Shown here one piece after another: positions 5,973 to 13,565 of a DNA stretch of 14,938 nucleotides. Every line of letters starts with the position of its first letter. Position 1 is the first letter of the stretch. This DNA is from Elusimicrobiota bacterium (lineage in GTDB: Bacteria > Elusimicrobiota > Elusimicrobia > F11): assembly GCA_022709485.1 (NCBI GenBank), contig JAKLIS010000001.1:1-14938 (forward strand), given 5' to 3'. The position numbers were made by a program, and so were the translations under genes. The notes below the pieces were generated by a model. That model saw only the letters and a program-made list of their open reading frames with translations. It ran no database searches and was not told the origin of the DNA.

Positions 5973-7787
5973 ATGAAAACAGAATCGGGTATCGTTCAAC
6001 TCTCTTCCAAAAAATTCTTGATCCTCTGCGCTGTTTTATCAGGAATTTCGTTTTTTCTGGGCCAGTTTGTGCGGTTCCCAGGCTGGTTTATTGCGCTCGA
6101 AGTTCTGGCCACCGTTCTAGCGCTTTTTATTCTGGGTTCTATCCGTTGGCGCTTGGATAAAAACGCTCTGACTTACGGGGCTGGCTTGGTGATAACGACC
6201 AGTTTTTTCACTCGTTGGTGGCCCGAGTCCGCGCTGCGATCGGATTGGTTAGCTGTGGGTCCATCGGCTTTTGGCCCCTTTATAGAGAGGCATTTCTTTT
6301 CTCTAAAAGGTCTGGAACATCTTATCCACGCCGACACCATGCTGTTTATTTTAGGGCTCACGTTCTTTGTGGCGGTCATCGCTCAAACACGGATCCTGGA
6401 GACCGTGAGTTTCATCATTTTAAACAAGACCAAAGGCGCTTTATTTCCGACCATTGGGATCATTGCCGGACTTGTCGCGATGGCTTCAGGAATTCTAGAC
6501 GGCGTTTCGATGATCGGCCTCATGATTCGGACGCTTTTTATCATTCTGTTTTTAGCCAAAGTGAAAGATGAGAGCTTGGAATTTGCTGTGGTTGTATCAA
6601 CGGTGATTACGACTGTATGCGGAATGTGGCTCGCGTACGGAGAGCCGCCCAATCTCATTATGAAAGCCAATCTTCAGCCCTTCTTAAACGACGCCTTTTT
6701 CATCAAGTATTGTTTGCCGGCCGCTGTGGGAAGTTATCTTGTTGTGCTTTTTAATTTGTGGAAAAGACTTAAAGGAAAGAGAATCAATACTCAAACCCTC
6801 GATGTTCTTGAAAGCCACAGCGCTGATGTGAAATTTATTCAAGCCGCGCGGCTTGGAAAGATTTTGACTCCCTATGAATTTGTTGATGAACACAAAGATA
6901 TTTTGGGAAAGTTCCACGCCCTCGTTTTAAAAAGGATTCATATGGGGGAAAGTTTGGGTGAGGCCCTCGTTCGGGCTAACGTGCCAAAAGAAGATCGAAG
7001 GACTTTATTAGAAAAATTTGTTTCTCATGATTTGGTCGAGCTCTTGGACGATCACTTTAATGATTTCGTGGCGGGTAAGGATTCAGCAAGGAATGGAACT
7101 TTGGCCAAAATTTTTGCGGCTTTTGAAAAAATTCGAAAACAAAGAATATCCGCCCAAATATTTGGCGGGATATCTTTTATTCCGTTTGTTGGTCTACTTG
7201 TGGTCCATGCAGTGAACCATCATTTCCCGCTTTTTGTGGCCCCCTTCGCGGGATTTTTGTTGGCATCTTTGGGCATCTGGGCTTTCCGAAAAATGTTTCG
7301 TTTGGCCATTAAAGACGCTTTTCATGAATATGCCGAATATCTTTTTCTACTCCCGCTTTTTCTTTCCATCAGTTTTCTTCAGAAAACGGGATTTTTTGCG
7401 GAAATGGCTGGATTTCTTCAAATTGGGATTCAGAAATTTGGTGTGGCCCATGTGGCGGCCGCGCAATATTTGGGAACTACCTTCCTTTCAGCAATGCTTG
7501 ATAACAATGTTGTGGCCGATTTTGGTAGCCGCGCGTTGCATGGGTTAGAACTGGGTACTCTCTATCTTTTTAGCATGGCGCAGATCGCGGGTTACGCTAC
7601 CGGAGGATGTTGGACTCATATTGGTTCCGCGCAATCCGTGGTTGCCTATTCGTTCATTAAAAACCAGATAAACGACCAGTTTACGCCATTTAAATGGATC
7701 AAACTCATGACCCCGATTGTCCTTCAGATTTCTGCGTTCCTTCTCATCTGGGTTTATCTTATTGGCGTCCTCCATATTGTCCGCTGA
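5973..7787 (+). CDS. NhaD/ArsB-type ion transporter, putative Na+/H+ antiporter
   Basis: The protein has 604 residues from the chosen ATG; a TTG 9 nt earlier is possible but less well placed. It has about 12 membrane helices in two halves with matching broken-helix motifs: ASGILDGVSM (171-180) and LSAMLDNNVV (505-514). Each is followed by a second signature, AYGEPPNLIMKANL (221-234) and TGGCWTHIGSAQSVV (543-557). This internal repeat is typical of the ion-transporter superfamily (NhaD, ArsB, CitM); GEPPNL is close to a putative Na+/H+ antiporter group. A long hydrophilic segment (about 265-395), unusual for NhaD, divides the halves and is probably cytoplasmic. It would exchange Na+ or another ion for protons across the inner membrane. 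The exact ion is inferred only. Confidence 0.82.
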   Translation: MKTESGIVQLSSKKFLILCAVLSGISFFLGQFVRFPGWFIALEVLATVLALFILGSIRWRLDKNALTYGAGLVITTSFFTRWWPESALRSDWLAVGPSAFGPFIERHFFSLKGLEHLIHADTMLFILGLTFFVAVIAQTRILETVSFIILNKTKGALFPTIGIIAGLVAMASGILDGVSMIGLMIRTLFIILFLAKVKDESLEFAVVVSTVITTVCGMWLAYGEPPNLIMKANLQPFLNDAFFIKYCLPAAVGSYLVVLFNLWKRLKGKRINTQTLDVLESHSADVKFIQAARLGKILTPYEFVDEHKDILGKFHALVLKRIHMGESLGEALVRANVPKEDRRTLLEKFVSHDLVELLDDHFNDFVAGKDSARNGTLAKIFAAFEKIRKQRISAQIFGGISFIPFVGLLVVHAVNHHFPLFVAPFAGFLLASLGIWAFRKMFRLAIKDAFHEYAEYLFLLPLFLSISFLQKTGFFAEMAGFLQIGIQKFGVAHVAAAQYLGTTFLSAMLDNNVVADFGSRALHGLELGTLYLFSMAQIAGYATGGCWTHIGSAQSVVAYSFIKNQINDQFTPFKWIKLMTPIVLQISAFLLIWVYLIGVLHIVR

Positions 7788-7831
7788 AAACGCTTCGAAT
7801 GCGGCTTTCTCATTCGCCACCCATCCCCGCT

Positions 7832-7971
7832 TTATGGCAATGGCATTCCTGTTTCAAGCTGGAGGGGTCACTGGCCGTTTTCGCTCCGCTCGGGGGCCCA
7901 ACATTATGGGTCCAATTGAAAGGTCCCCTCAATGTCGCTCAAACGGCCAGCGACCCCTCCATTGGCCATAA
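7832..7971. repeat. Large imperfect palindrome downstream of the antiporter gene
   Basis: Bases 7861-7880 (GGAGGGGTCACTGGCCGTTT) pair with 7941-7960 at 19 of 20 positions. Outside this, TTATGGCAATGG (7832-7843) pairs with CCATTGGCCATAA (7959-7971) with one extra G. Inside, GGGGGCC can pair with GGTCCCC. No open reading frame fits. It begins 44 bp after the antiporter stop and could work as a terminator-like structure or be a non-coding mobile element. Confidence 0.75.
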
Positions 7972-7982
7972 TGAATATCGGC

Positions 7983-8088
7983 CTTGGGGCTCGGGAAGTC
8001 TGTAGGCGCCCTTTGACGCCTCTTTTCAAGTTGATTAGAAATAATGTTAGAGGCGGAGGGGGCGACGGAAGACTTCCCGAGCCCCAAG
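7983..8088. repeat. 106-bp element with perfect 19-bp inverted ends (MITE-like)
   Basis: CTTGGGGCTCGGGAAGTCT (7983-8001) is the exact reverse complement of 8070-8088. Within it, CGCCTCT pairs with AGAGGCG, and GCGCCC with a GGGCG segment, so nearly the whole element folds on itself around an AT-rich loop. It lacks coding capacity. No clear target-site duplication is visible at its edges. It lies 11 bp after the previous palindrome and 88 bp before thiD. Confidence 0.8.
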
Positions 8089-8161
8089 AGAACGAATTTT
8101 AATCTTGAGTGGAGATGCCGTTTAGAAATTTAAAGACGGAAAATTATCGGTCGAAGTTGGA

Positions 8162-8167
8162 TATAAT
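8162..8167 (+). promoter_or_regulatory. -10 box close to the thiD start
   Basis: TATAAT matches the consensus -10 exactly and lies 9 nt before the ATG at 8177, so the transcript would begin within about 3 nt of the start codon. No good -35 box or Shine-Dalgarno site is seen. Confidence 0.55.
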
Positions 8168-8176
8168 GCCACCCTT

Positions 8177-8962
8177 ATGATTCCACGCGTATTGACGATA
8201 GCGGGCTCGGATTGCGGCGGCGGCGCCGGCATCCAAGCCGATTTAAAAACCTTCACGGCTCTCAAGGTATTTGGGATGTCAGTCATTACATCGATCACGG
8301 CTCAAAACACCTTAGGCGTTCTTGGTATTCAGGATCTCTCAACAAAAATGGTGGGTCTTCAATTTGACGCGGTGGCCAAAGATATCGGGGTGGACGCCGC
8401 CAAAACGGGGATGCTTTCCAGCGCTCCCATCATTGAACTGGTTGCGAGAAAAATCCGGCAATATAAGATTAAAAATCTGGTGGTGGACCCCGTGATGCGG
8501 GCCAAAAGTGGAGACGCTCTCTTAAAGCCCGAAGCCCAAAACACATTGATTAAAAGAATCATCCCGTTGGCGTTGGTCGTGACGCCCAATATTCCCGAGG
8601 CCGAGGCTTTAACAGGATTTGAAATCAAAAACACCGACGACATGAAAAAAGCAGCCATTGAAATCAGCCAGCGGGGCCCCAAGTTTGTTTTGATTAAGGG
8701 GGGACACTCGAATGACGGTCGGTCGATGGATCTCCTGTATGATGGAAAGAAAATCCATTTCTTTGTCGGGAAAAGGTATATGACAAAAAACACTCACGGG
8801 ACAGGGTGCACTCTCTCGGCCGCCATTGCGGCTTGCCTGGCCTTGGGGTCCGACGTTCCCAGCGCGGTTCGCCTCTCCAAAAACTATGTAACCGGGGCGA
8901 TTTCTCAATCTTTTTCCCTTGGAAAAGGGCATGGTCCCTTAAATCATTTTTGGGATATATAA
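8177..8962 (+). CDS. thiD: Hydroxymethylpyrimidine/phosphomethylpyrimidine kinase
   Basis: This 261-residue protein has the normal ThiD length and fold (ribokinase family). It phosphorylates HMP and then HMP-phosphate to give HMP-PP, the pyrimidine half of thiamine, using ATP in the cytosol. Diagnostic segments are LTIAGSDCGGGAGIQADLKT at the N-terminus (substrate site), SITAQNTLGV, VVDPVMRAKSG around D104, VTPNIPEAEALTG, and the catalytic anion-hole motif NTHGTGCTLSAAI with C211. It stands alone: no other thiamine genes are nearby and I see no TPP-riboswitch motif upstream. The ATG follows a perfect TATAAT by 9 nt. A pyridoxal-kinase-type activity is possible in this family but less likely here. 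Confidence 0.94.
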   Translation: MIPRVLTIAGSDCGGGAGIQADLKTFTALKVFGMSVITSITAQNTLGVLGIQDLSTKMVGLQFDAVAKDIGVDAAKTGMLSSAPIIELVARKIRQYKIKNLVVDPVMRAKSGDALLKPEAQNTLIKRIIPLALVVTPNIPEAEALTGFEIKNTDDMKKAAIEISQRGPKFVLIKGGHSNDGRSMDLLYDGKKIHFFVGKRYMTKNTHGTGCTLSAAIAACLALGSDVPSAVRLSKNYVTGAISQSFSLGKGHGPLNHFWDI

Positions 8963-8996
8963 AAAATCCGATTTGGATGGGCACCGGAAAAATGAC

Positions 8997-9024
8997 TTGA
9001 CAATTTTTTTTTCTTGGGTAACAT
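8997..9024 (+). promoter_or_regulatory. Promoter of the methionine/cysteine operon
   Basis: TTGACA (8997-9002), a perfect -35, is followed after 16 bp by TAACAT (9019-9024). Transcription would start near 9031, giving a leader of about 420 nt before metY that contains both RNA elements described here. Confidence 0.7.
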
Positions 9025-9038
9025 AGGAAGCGATTTAC

Positions 9039-9161
9039 GGCGGGAATTTAATTACCAACTTGCTCCGGCCGGTCCTCAAAGGGACAAACAGGGGCTAAAG
9101 CGGTTGCAAAAATTGTCCTCTTGGAAACCCGCACCGCTTTAAAAGTGAGTGTGGGTTTTTT
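9039..9161 (+). ncRNA. Riboswitch-like leader element, copy A, upstream of metY
   Basis: This is the first of two related leader elements. It shares a 5' block with copy B (GGCG.., TTTAATT, then ACCAACTTGC and CCGGCC; 9039-9070) and a 3' block (AAACAGGG, two bases, TAAAGCGGT; 9086-9104). A short hairpin (GTCC with GGAC) joins them. TAAAGCGGT can pair perfectly over 9 bp with ACCGCTTTA (9133-9141). That pairing overlaps the 5' arm and loop of the terminator at 9126-9161, so the two folds exclude each other. This is the logic of a riboswitch controlling termination. The position before sulfur amino-acid genes suggests methionine, SAM or a related ligand. It does not match the SAM-I, SAM-II, T-box or cobalamin cores I know. 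Confidence 0.65.
9126..9161 (+). terminator. Intrinsic terminator of leader element A
   Basis: AACCCGCAC (9126-9134) pairs with GTGTGGGTT (9149-9157) over 9 bp with one G-U pair, followed by a T run to 9161. Its 5' arm overlaps the antiterminator pairing of copy A. Confidence 0.82.
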
Positions 9162-9204
9162 GTTTTTGGGGAACCTTTTTACGTGGAGGCGGTTAAAACG
9201 TAAT

Positions 9205-9394
9205 GGCGAGGGTTTAATTCACCAACTTGCCCCGGCCAGTCTTCTTGGGTTGCTTCAGACCCCTTGGAATATCACGTTCCGAGGCCGGTCTTGGGGTGCG
9301 AAGGAGAGAAACAGGGTGATAAAGCGGTACTCGACTGTAATAAGTTTCTACAATCGTCCCGAGCCGCAGGTGTTTTAGTCGCTCGGGATTTTTT
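9205..9394 (+). ncRNA. Riboswitch-like leader element, copy B, upstream of metY
   Basis: The second copy repeats the 5' block (9205-9237: GGCGAGGG, TTTAATTC, ACCAACTTGC, CCCGGCC) and the 3' block (9309-9328: AAACAGGGTGATAAAGCGGT). Here TCACC (9219-9223) can pair with GGTGA (9315-9319), and TTTA with TAAA, closing the element. The middle is longer than in A (67 versus 11 nt): CCGGCC pairs with GGCCGG (9232-9237, 9283-9288) around two small hairpins (GGGT/ACCC and GGAA/TTCC). After the 3' block, GCGG-TA-CTCG can pair with CGAGCCGC (9361-9368), which overlaps the 5' arm of the terminator at 9357-9394. So the same shared AGCGGT segment again acts as a possible antiterminator. Confidence 0.65.
9357..9394 (+). 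terminator. Intrinsic terminator of leader element B
   Basis: TCCCGAGC (9357-9364) pairs perfectly with GCTCGGGA (9381-9388), followed by six T residues. It ends 58 nt before the metY start codon, so metY expression must pass it. Confidence 0.9.
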
Positions 9395-9452
9395 CTTTGT
9401 GGGGACATTCCCTTCAAATCGGGTATACGCAGGTATTACAGGAGGACACACA

Positions 9453-10751
9453 ATGAGCAGCATTGATAAAGACCTAAAGACGGAAAGTATTTTGCTTCAT
9501 GGCGGCCAGGAGCCAGATCCAACAACCGGTTCCAGGGCCGTTCCAATACATCAAACCACCTCGTATCAGTTCAAGAGCGCCAAACACGCGGCCAATCTCT
9601 TCGGTCTGAAAGAGTTCGGCAATATTTATACCCGGCTCATGAACCCCACGACCGATGTTTTTGAGAAACGCATCGCCTTGTTGGATGGAGGGGTGGGAGC
9701 CTTGGCTGTGGCAAGCGGCCAGTCGGCCATAACGCTCGCCCTTCTCAACATCGCGCAAGCGGGCGATGAAATCGTTTCCGCGGATAATCTTTACGGGGGG
9801 ACTTACAACTTATTCCACTACACATTCGCGAGGCTTGGAATTAAAGTTAAATTCGTGAAGTCCAATGACATTGCCGCCTTTGAGAAAGCCATCACGCCCA
9901 AAACAAAAGCGGTTTACGCGGAATCCATTGGAAATCCGAAATTGGACGTGGCTGATTTAGAAGGGATAGCGAAAATCGCCCACGCCAATCAAATTCCGTT
10001 TGTTCTCGACAACACTGTGTCTCCTTACTTGCTGAAGCCTTTTGATCACGGAGTGGATATTATTGTGTATTCCGCAACGAAATTTATTGGAGGACATGGG
10101 ACTTCCTTGGGAGGGGTCATAGTCGATTCCGGAAAATTTGACTGGACTCGAGGTAAATTCCCCCTCATCGCGGGATCCGATCCAAGTTACCATGGGATTA
10201 ATTTCGTCGAGGCGCTCAAACCCTTGGGAAATATTGCTTACATCATCAAAGCCCGTGTCACCCTTTTGAGGGATTTGGGGCCGGCGCTTTCGCCATTCAA
10301 CTCATTCCTGTTTTTACAAGGTTTGGAAACACTTCATCTGAGGATTATTCGTCATTCCGAAAATGCCTTAACGGTCGCTAAATACTTGGAAAAACATCCG
10401 AAAGTGGCGTGGGTAAATTATCCCGGTTTGGATTCAAGTCCTGAGAAGGGGCGGGTCAAAAAATATCTTTCCAAAGGGGCGGGAGCCATCATTGGATTTG
10501 GAATCAAAGGGGGGCTTGAAGCGGGATCTAAATTCATAGATTCCCTAAAACTCATCTCTCATTTGGCCAATATCGGTGACGCGAAGTCTCTGGCCATCCA
10601 TCCCGCGAGCACCACTCATCAACAACTTTCGGCTGAAGAACAATTGGCCACGGGAGTCACTGCCGATTTCATCCGGCTCTCGATTGGGCTTGAGAATGTC
10701 GATGATATTATTGCCGACATTGATCAAGCCATAAAGAAAGCCAACGTCTAA
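9453..10751 (+). CDS. metY: O-acetylhomoserine sulfhydrylase
   Basis: The 432-residue length is normal for MetY, a PLP enzyme of the Cys/Met-metabolism family. It replaces the acetyl group of O-acetylhomoserine with sulfide to form homocysteine in the cytosol. The N-terminus ([20 protein letters not shown]), then VPIHQTTSY, and [17 protein letters not shown] are typical. PLP contacts are seen at GQSA (about 89-92), D186 in [10 protein letters not shown], and the Schiff-base K210 in [13 protein letters not shown]. The ATG is set by a perfect AGGAGG 7 nt upstream (9440-9445); the open frame before it belongs to the leader. First gene of the operon. Cystathionine gamma-synthase is a less likely alternative because of its length and the metX context. 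Confidence 0.94.
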   Translation: MSSIDKDLKTESILLHGGQEPDPTTGSRAVPIHQTTSYQFKSAKHAANLFGLKEFGNIYTRLMNPTTDVFEKRIALLDGGVGALAVASGQSAITLALLNIAQAGDEIVSADNLYGGTYNLFHYTFARLGIKVKFVKSNDIAAFEKAITPKTKAVYAESIGNPKLDVADLEGIAKIAHANQIPFVLDNTVSPYLLKPFDHGVDIIVYSATKFIGGHGTSLGGVIVDSGKFDWTRGKFPLIAGSDPSYHGINFVEALKPLGNIAYIIKARVTLLRDLGPALSPFNSFLFLQGLETLHLRIIRHSENALTVAKYLEKHPKVAWVNYPGLDSSPEKGRVKKYLSKGAGAIIGFGIKGGLEAGSKFIDSLKLISHLANIGDAKSLAIHPASTTHQQLSAEEQLATGVTADFIRLSIGLENVDDIIADIDQAIKKANV

Positions 10752-10762
10752 AGGAGATCAAT

Positions 10763-11698
10763 ATGGCGAAAATATATTCGGATATAACGAAAACCATTGG
10801 CGGAACGCCGTTGGTTCGGATAAACCGGCTTTCTCAAGGATTGCACGCGGATGTATTGGCCAAACTAGAATTGCGGAATCCATTGGCGAGCGTCAAAGAC
10901 CGAATTGGAGTTTCGATGGTGGAAGCCGCTGAAAAAGCTGGCGAAATTAAAAAAGACACAGTCCTCATTGAGCCCACGAGTGGGAACACCGGAATTGCCT
11001 TGGCGTTTGTCTGCGCGGCCAAAGGGTATAAGCTGATTCTCACCATGCCCGAAACAATGAGTTTGGAGCGGCGGCAAATCCTTCGGATTTTCGGCGCGGA
11101 ACTCGTGCTGACGGAAGGGGCTAAAGGAATCCGCGGTTCGATTGAAAAAGCCGAAGAGCTCCACCGAAAAATGCCGAACAGCATTTTGGTGGGGCAATTT
11201 GTGAATCCCGCCAATCCCGAAATTCACCGCCGCACCACGGCGGAGGAAATATGGGCGGACACCGACGGAAAAATTGACATTTTCGTCGCGGGGGTGGGAA
11301 CCGGCGGCACCGTCACCGGAGTCGGTGAAATTCTCAAAAAAAGAAAACCGGAAGTGAAAGTGATTGCCTTGGAGCCGACGGATTCCCCCGTTTTGGGCGG
11401 CGGCAAGCCGGGCCCCCACAAAATTCAAGGCTGGGGGGCAGGTTTTGTGCCGGAAGTCTTGAACCGATCAGTGATTGATGAAGTGATCCCGGTGGCCCAT
11501 CCAGAAAGCGGCGTCATGGCCCGGCGGCTTGCCAAGGAAGAGGGGATCTTTACGGGAATTTCGGGTGGGGCGGCGATGTGGGGGGCCCTCGAAGTGGCCA
11601 AAAGGCCGGAATCGGAAGGAAAAATGATCGTTGTGGTCTTGCCGGACACCGGCGAAAGATACCTTTCGACCTGGTTGTGGGAAGAATATAAAGTTTAA
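10763..11698 (+). CDS. cysK: Cysteine synthase (O-acetylserine sulfhydrylase)
   Basis: This 311-residue PLP enzyme of fold type II joins O-acetylserine and sulfide to give cysteine and acetate. The signatures are in order: [13 protein letters not shown]45 in [11 protein letters not shown] (Schiff base), [12 protein letters not shown] (70-81; substrate loop), [13 protein letters not shown] (177-189; PLP phosphate clamp), GAGFVPEVL, and [11 protein letters not shown] with S267 near the PLP ring nitrogen. The last residues ([14 protein letters not shown]) are also typical. AAAGGAG lies 7 nt before the ATG, and the gene starts 11 bp after metY. Together with metY it uses the same sulfide pool. 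CysK and CysM are hard to tell apart; the motifs favour the A type. Confidence 0.93.
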   Translation: MAKIYSDITKTIGGTPLVRINRLSQGLHADVLAKLELRNPLASVKDRIGVSMVEAAEKAGEIKKDTVLIEPTSGNTGIALAFVCAAKGYKLILTMPETMSLERRQILRIFGAELVLTEGAKGIRGSIEKAEELHRKMPNSILVGQFVNPANPEIHRRTTAEEIWADTDGKIDIFVAGVGTGGTVTGVGEILKKRKPEVKVIALEPTDSPVLGGGKPGPHKIQGWGAGFVPEVLNRSVIDEVIPVAHPESGVMARRLAKEEGIFTGISGGAAMWGALEVAKRPESEGKMIVVVLPDTGERYLSTWLWEEYKV

Positions 11699-11745
11699 AA
11701 TATATGATTGGCGGCTAATAACCATCCGAATTGATTAGGTTGATA

Positions 11746-11796
11746 ACGTCATTCCCGCGAAAGCGTCTCTTAGAGACGCTTTCGCGGGAATGACGT
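11746..11796. repeat. 51-bp perfect palindrome before metX (ATTCCCGCGAAAGCG type)
   Basis: Two exact 25-bp arms (11746-11770 and 11772-11796) are separated by one T. The arms carry TCATTCCCGCGAAAGCG, the core of a palindromic repeat found between genes in many bacteria and similar to the dRS3 repeat of Neisseria. It lies inside the operon, 47 bp after cysK and 25 bp before metX. As RNA it would form a very stable hairpin that could slow, stop or protect transcripts. No T run follows on the plus strand. Confidence 0.9.
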
Positions 11797-11821
11797 CTTA
11801 TGGTGATATAGAAGAGAGAAG

Positions 11822-12970
11822 ATGATGACCGAAAAAAGCAGCTTGGGAATAGTTGAGACAAAGTATTTTACCTTTGCTCATGCGCCGGACGAATTGGTGC
11901 TTGAGTCAGGGCAGAAGCTGGGTCCCATCACATTGGCCTATGAGACGTACGGGGAACTCAACAAAGATAAGTCGAACGCCATTTGGGTCTGCCATGCGCT
12001 CTCCGGGGACGCTCACGCGGCGGGGTTTCATAAAGATGATAAGAAACCCGGCTGGTGGGACGAGATGATCGGACCGGGGAAAGCCTTTGATACCAACAAA
12101 TATTTCATCGTTTGCTCCAACGTCATCGGTGGATGCCGAGGTTCCACAGGACCTTCCTCGATAAACCCAAAAACAAAGCGGCCTTATGGGATTAATTTTC
12201 CAGTCATCACCATTGGCGATATGGTGGAGGCCCAAAGACATCTTTTAGATGAACTGGGAATCGAGAGGCTTTTGTGTGTCACCGGTGGATCGATGGGGGG
12301 AATGCAGACCCTCCAATGGGTGGCGGCCTACCCTGATCGGGTGAAATCCGCGATTCCCATCGCCACGAGCCTCAAACATTCTCCTCAGCAGATCGCTTTC
12401 GACGAAGTGGGGCGTCAAGCCATTATGGCGGACCCTGCCTGGCGCGGCGGCAACTATTATTCCCATGTCCAGCCGGAGCGGGGCCTGGCCCTGGCGAGAA
12501 TGATTGGGCATATCACCTACATGAGCGATCAATCCATGGAAGAAAAATTTTCCAGACGATTGAGAGAAGGAGATTATAGGTTCACCTTTGCGCCGGAATT
12601 TGAGGTTGAAGGCTACCTGCGCCACCGGGGGGACAGCTTTGTCCAGCGGTTTGATGCCAATAGTTATCTTTTTATCACCAAAGCCATGGATTACCTTGAT
12701 TTGTCCGGGGAGAAGTTTATTCCTCAGGATAAGAAAATCAGCACGTCTTTTCTTGTTCTGGCGTTTAAATCCGATTGGCTGTATCCATCGTACCAATCGC
12801 GAGATATTGTGAGTTTTCTGAAATCCCGGGATGTTGACGCCACGTATTGTGAAATCAAGTCGACTTACGGCCATGACGCGTTTCTTTTAGAATTGGATGA
12901 AGAAACGCATTTAATTCATCACTTCTTGGCCAGAATTTCTCAATCCGTTAAAAACGGGAATGGAAGGTGA
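11822..12970 (+). CDS. metX: Homoserine O-acetyltransferase
   Basis: The 382-residue protein is an alpha/beta-hydrolase-fold acyltransferase that moves acetyl from acetyl-CoA to homoserine, the first committed step of methionine synthesis and the source of the MetY substrate. In order are ITLAYETYGEL, VCHALSGDAHAAG, GWWDEMIGPGKAFDT, GGCRGSTGPSSINP, and the nucleophile elbow GGSMGGM. The triad is S156, D317 (FKSDWLYP) and H350 (YGHDAFLLE), numbered from the second ATG at 11825. Either of the two adjacent ATGs could be used; the Shine-Dalgarno site (AGAGAGAAG) is weak. Some members of the family use succinyl-CoA or serine; MetY and MetW next door favour homoserine acetylation. A perfect palindrome occupies its upstream gap. 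Confidence 0.94.
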   Translation: MMTEKSSLGIVETKYFTFAHAPDELVLESGQKLGPITLAYETYGELNKDKSNAIWVCHALSGDAHAAGFHKDDKKPGWWDEMIGPGKAFDTNKYFIVCSNVIGGCRGSTGPSSINPKTKRPYGINFPVITIGDMVEAQRHLLDELGIERLLCVTGGSMGGMQTLQWVAAYPDRVKSAIPIATSLKHSPQQIAFDEVGRQAIMADPAWRGGNYYSHVQPERGLALARMIGHITYMSDQSMEEKFSRRLREGDYRFTFAPEFEVEGYLRHRGDSFVQRFDANSYLFITKAMDYLDLSGEKFIPQDKKISTSFLVLAFKSDWLYPSYQSRDIVSFLKSRDVDATYCEIKSTYGHDAFLLELDEETHLIHHFLARISQSVKNGNGR

Positions 12971-12974
12971 CCCT

Positions 12975-13565
12975 ATGAAGTTGGACCATCAAATTATTTT
13001 TGACATTGTGAAACGCGGCGCGAAGGTCATGGATCTGGGCTGCGGGGATGGGGAGCTGTTGTCTATTCTTGTCGACAAAAAGCAGGTTGAGGCGCAGGGG
13101 ATTGAACTCAAGGAAGAGGCCATTTATAAATGCGTTGAGCGGGGCTTAAGCGTTCTGCACGGAGACATCGAATCAGGCTTGGGCGTTTATCCCAATAAAT
13201 CCTTTGATTACGTGATCTTGAACCAAAGCATGCAAGAGGTAAATAATGTGGATTATATTATCGGGGAGGCGCTTCGAGTGGGAAAGAGGGCGATTGTGGG
13301 TTTCCCCAATTTTGCCCATATCACCGCTCGATGTGAAATTTTTTTTGGCGGGCGCACGCCGGTGAACGACGCGCTTCCTTACCGTTGGTTCGACACGCCG
13401 AACGTTCATTTTTTGACGATTAAAGACTTCCGTGAATTCTGCGCTGAGAAAAACATCCAAATTTTAAAAGCCTGTTTTTTGGGAAAAAAACGGCTTATCA
13501 GAATATTCCCTAACCTTTTCGCCCAGAACGCCATATTTGAAATTACCCAATCCAATGGTGAGTAA
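12975..13565 (+). CDS. metW: MetW, methionine biosynthesis methyltransferase-like protein
   Basis: The 196-residue protein has a class I SAM-methyltransferase fold. Its first 30 residues (MKLDHQIIFDIVKRGAKVMD, then LGCGDGELLS) match the MetW start, with the SAM-binding loop at 20-28. VILNQSMQEV, RAIVGFPNFAHITARCEIFF, GRTPV and the PYRWFDTPNVHFLTIKDF segment are MetW signatures. It usually pairs with MetX and is needed for normal homoserine acetylation in several bacteria; no methyl transfer by it is established. The ATG at 12975 follows the metX stop by 4 bp and has GGAAGGTG just upstream. An in-frame ATG at 12960 would overlap metX and fits the family start less well. Confidence 0.93.
   Translation: MKLDHQIIFDIVKRGAKVMDLGCGDGELLSILVDKKQVEAQGIELKEEAIYKCVERGLSVLHGDIESGLGVYPNKSFDYVILNQSMQEVNNVDYIIGEALRVGKRAIVGFPNFAHITARCEIFFGGRTPVNDALPYRWFDTPNVHFLTIKDFREFCAEKNIQILKACFLGKKRLIRIFPNLFAQNAIFEITQSNGE

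Noticed and set aside
7788..8176. TPP riboswitch before thiD
   Set aside because: No CTGAGA or ACCTGATCTGG-like segment is found; the -10 box lies only 9 nt before the ATG, leaving no room for a leader.
8359..8793. Minus-strand frame of 144 codons inside thiD
   Set aside because: It is fully antisense to a well-matched thiD gene and shows no recognisable motif.
9309..9330. FMN riboswitch core
   Set aside because: CAGGGTGA..GCGGTA resembles part of it, but the AGGATATGC segment and the six-stem layout are absent, and the genes are not riboflavin genes.
9031..9394. Classical SAM-I (S-box), SAM-II or T-box identity for the metY leader
   Set aside because: The S-box core (AGAG..GGGA, GAAACC, GCAACC), SAM-II core, and T-box AGGGTGGNACCGCG are not present. 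Only loose likeness (AGGGTGATAAAGCGGTA) was seen.
9264..9452. N-terminal extension of metY (63 extra residues in an open frame)
   Set aside because: The extension runs through leader element B and its terminator. The ATG at 9453 has a perfect AGGAGG and fits the normal MetY N-terminus.
10865..11428. Minus-strand frame of 187 codons inside cysK
   Set aside because: It lies opposite a clear cysteine synthase and has no start signal or family likeness.
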